Source: an uncultured archaeon (GTDB lineage: Archaea > Thermoplasmatota > Thermoplasmata > Thermoplasmatales > Thermoplasmataceae). Taken from it: a stretch of DNA of 64,000 bases. Shown here piece by piece: positions 62,903 through 64,000 of the stretch. A program made the translations under genes and the position numbers. The notes beneath the pieces are model-generated. The model was not told the DNA's origin. It did not search any database and worked only from the letters and a program-made list of their open reading frames with translations. The DNA is taken from assembly GCA_000965745.1 (NCBI GenBank), contig CP009479.1, forward strand, positions 1,374,457-1,438,456, written 5' to 3'. Numbering within the stretch: the stretch's first letter is position 1; every line of letters starts with the position of its first letter.

Positions 62903-63173
62903 AGGGTGTGCCCTGTGTGATGCAACATGGGGAGAATACTGGAGAGAGATTGAAGGGCAGAACATGTTTTTCTGCTGCAATATCTGCGCTGATGCGTACG
63001 AGAACATGATAGGGGAGGTCAAAAAAAAAACAGGCTGGGAAGAACTGGACTATGTCGAAATAACCGGCAACTACCGGCTTGGCAGAACCTGCAGAGCCAC
63101 CAAAGGAGACAGTGAATACAAGTACTTCTTCAGGCACGAGAACGGGAATATTACCCAGTTTGAGGAAAGATAG
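62886..63173 (+). CDS. Ta0938-like zinc-binding protein
   Basis: 95 residues starting MKTNYEGCALCDATWGEYWREIEGQNMFFCCNICADAYENMI. C8, C11, C31 and C34 (C30 is a second candidate) form a treble-clef-type site like that of the Thermoplasma protein Ta0938, which I recall from memory as a structurally solved zinc protein of unknown role. A fifth cysteine is in GRTCRATKGD. Its start lies inside the upstream TenA-like gene, implying coupled synthesis and perhaps a complex. Confidence 0.65.
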   Translation: MKTNYEGCALCDATWGEYWREIEGQNMFFCCNICADAYENMIGEVKKKTGWEELDYVEITGNYRLGRTCRATKGDSEYKYFFRHENGNITQFEER

Positions 63174-63174
63174 C

Positions 63175-64000
63175 CTAAAAGATTATTCCCTTGGACGCAA
63201 GCTTCTTCCTGATGAAATCGAACGCTTCCTCATTGTATCCTATATTTTCAGGTGGCAGGACACCTTTACCATCCACTTTCCCTTCAATGACCGCTTCGGC
63301 GATCACTGAAGCTGTGTATCCTGTCATGCGGCTCATGGAGCTAACCCCATTCTTATCGTCGTAACGGTCAATACAGAAGAATTCCCTGTTTTCCTTTCCT
63401 ATTCCTCTAACTATGAGGATGCAAACATCCTTTTCTCCCGTTCTCAGTTTTTCGAAAACCTGCTCAGAAACCTTTCTGACAGTGGTACCGGATACCTTCT
63501 TGTCAGAAAAGAAACCCATCTCCCTCAGAAATCTTATTTTTGCGAGGTGTCCCGGGTATCTGAGAGTCTTTTCGAACATGTTTACAACCCTGTCAGAATC
63601 CAGAAGTGTTCTCAGGCCGTCAGAGTAGAAAGCCTCGAAGTCACCCAGCCCCTCGACGTGAAAGCAGGATATGTCATCAAGGGGATCGACTTCCCTCAAT
63701 TTCCTCTCTGCTATTATTCTGGCAGGTCGGGTATACTCGTCTATCAACCCCTCAACAGACCAGGTTACAGCGTAGTCAAGAGGTGGTTTCTTTTCCTGAG
63801 GCAGCCCTGCTACGTACATCTCAACAGAATGGTATCTGCCCTCTTTCAACAGGTTCCCGGCCAGGATGTTGGAAAGGCCAGGTGCAAATCCTGCGTCAGG
63901 TATGAGGAGGGCATTGTTATCCTCGGCAAGGTCTTGAAGCTCCATTGGATCATTCTCCGAAAAAGATATGTCTACAACTTTTAACCCGTGCGATACAAGT
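63175..64000 (-). CDS. saccharopine dehydrogenase-like oxidoreductase, C-terminal part
   Basis: The gene enters from the right edge, so its N-terminus is missing; about 275 residues are visible. LIPDAGFAPGLSNILAGNL, SWSVEGLIDEYTRPA-like text (VTWSVEGLIDEY) and CFHVEGLGDFEAFYSDGLRTLL are typical of the Lys9/saccharopine dehydrogenase-like family's substrate domain. The Rossmann start lies outside the window. It might act on an amino acid such as lysine biosynthesis intermediates or carboxynorspermidine; the substrate is open. It ends 1 nt from the convergent Ta0938-like gene. Confidence 0.8.
   Translation of the reverse strand, partial: LVSHGLKVVDISFSENDPMELQDLAEDNNALLIPDAGFAPGLSNILAGNLLKEGRYHSVEMYVAGLPQEKKPPLDYAVTWSVEGLIDEYTRPARIIAERKLREVDPLDDISCFHVEGLGDFEAFYSDGLRTLLDSDRVVNMFEKTLRYPGHLAKIRFLREMGFFSDKKVSGTTVRKVSEQVFEKLRTGEKDVCILIVRGIGKENREFFCIDRYDDKNGVSSMSRMTGYTASVIAEAVIEGKVDGKGVLPPENIGYNEEAFDFIRKKLASKGIIF

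Overview
The window is archaeal and most likely from the Thermoplasmata (Thermoplasmatales-like). The evidence is gene content: EF-1alpha, aEF-2 with a diphthamide loop, S10, S17e, RpoL, FEN-1 with a PIP box, RadB, archaeal-type TyrRS/ProRS/NMN adenylyltransferase, the archaeosine radical-SAM enzyme, a bacterial-type GrpE-DnaK-DnaJ set as in Thermoplasma, and a small protein resembling Thermoplasma Ta0938. Many genes have a TATA-like box centred 24-30 nt before the start codon, which implies leaderless mRNAs. Genes inside operons more often have a GGTGA/GGAGG-type ribosome site or an ATGA/TGATG overlap. I used these signals to choose several GTG, TTG or internal ATG starts. No species name is claimed.

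Layout. 1-8.7 kb: 3' end of an NFACT/Rqc2-like gene, sugar-phosphate isomerase, a MEMO/LigB-like protein, EF-1alpha-S10, two unknown membrane proteins, EF-2. 8.8-12.4 kb: threonine synthase and a minus-strand tusA / SQR-like flavoprotein / DUF1641 / OsmC sulfur-redox operon. 12.6-18.7 kb: rpoL, trmG10, grpE-dnaK-dnaJ, a universal stress protein, S17e. 18.7-20.4 kb: a complete IS200/IS605 element (tnpA+tnpB with end hairpins). 20.5-24.3 kb: thiolase / 3-hydroxyacyl-CoA dehydrogenase / enoyl-CoA hydratase operon and a cysteine-synthase-like gene. 24.5-30.7 kb: smc-scpA, a Cas4-like nuclease interrupted by an in-frame TGA, and tyrS. 30.7-40 kb: a tiny AbrB-like gene, fen-radB, HAD phosphatase, proS, M20 peptidase, nadM, ileS. 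40-47.2 kb: small genes, thiL, archaeosine radical SAM enzyme, MscS channel, aminotransferase, K+ channel and a frameshifted membrane-protein pseudogene. 47.3-57.4 kb: unknown proteins, CDF transporter, rhodanese, MFS transporter, ABC exporter pair, acetyl-CoA synthetase, tRNA-Asp. 57.5-64 kb: hemA overlapping a metallophosphoesterase gene, aldose epimerase, amidohydrolase, a zinc-finger/TenA-like plus Ta0938-like pair, and a saccharopine-dehydrogenase-like gene cut by the window edge.

Most of the window is core chromosome: translation, protein folding, chromosome maintenance and central metabolism. The best leads are: (i) a membrane-anchored Cas4-like nuclease in the smc-scpA operon whose two halves are separated only by one in-frame TGA lying between two transmembrane helices; (ii) an SQR-like flavoprotein with no cysteine at all, encoded with TusA, DUF1641 and OsmC; (iii) IS605 right-end sequences present without an element; (iv) short perfect inverted repeats placed at or just after the TATA boxes of nadM, the ABC exporter and the amidohydrolase gene; (v) a zinc-finger/TenA-like and Ta0938-like gene pair of unknown role.
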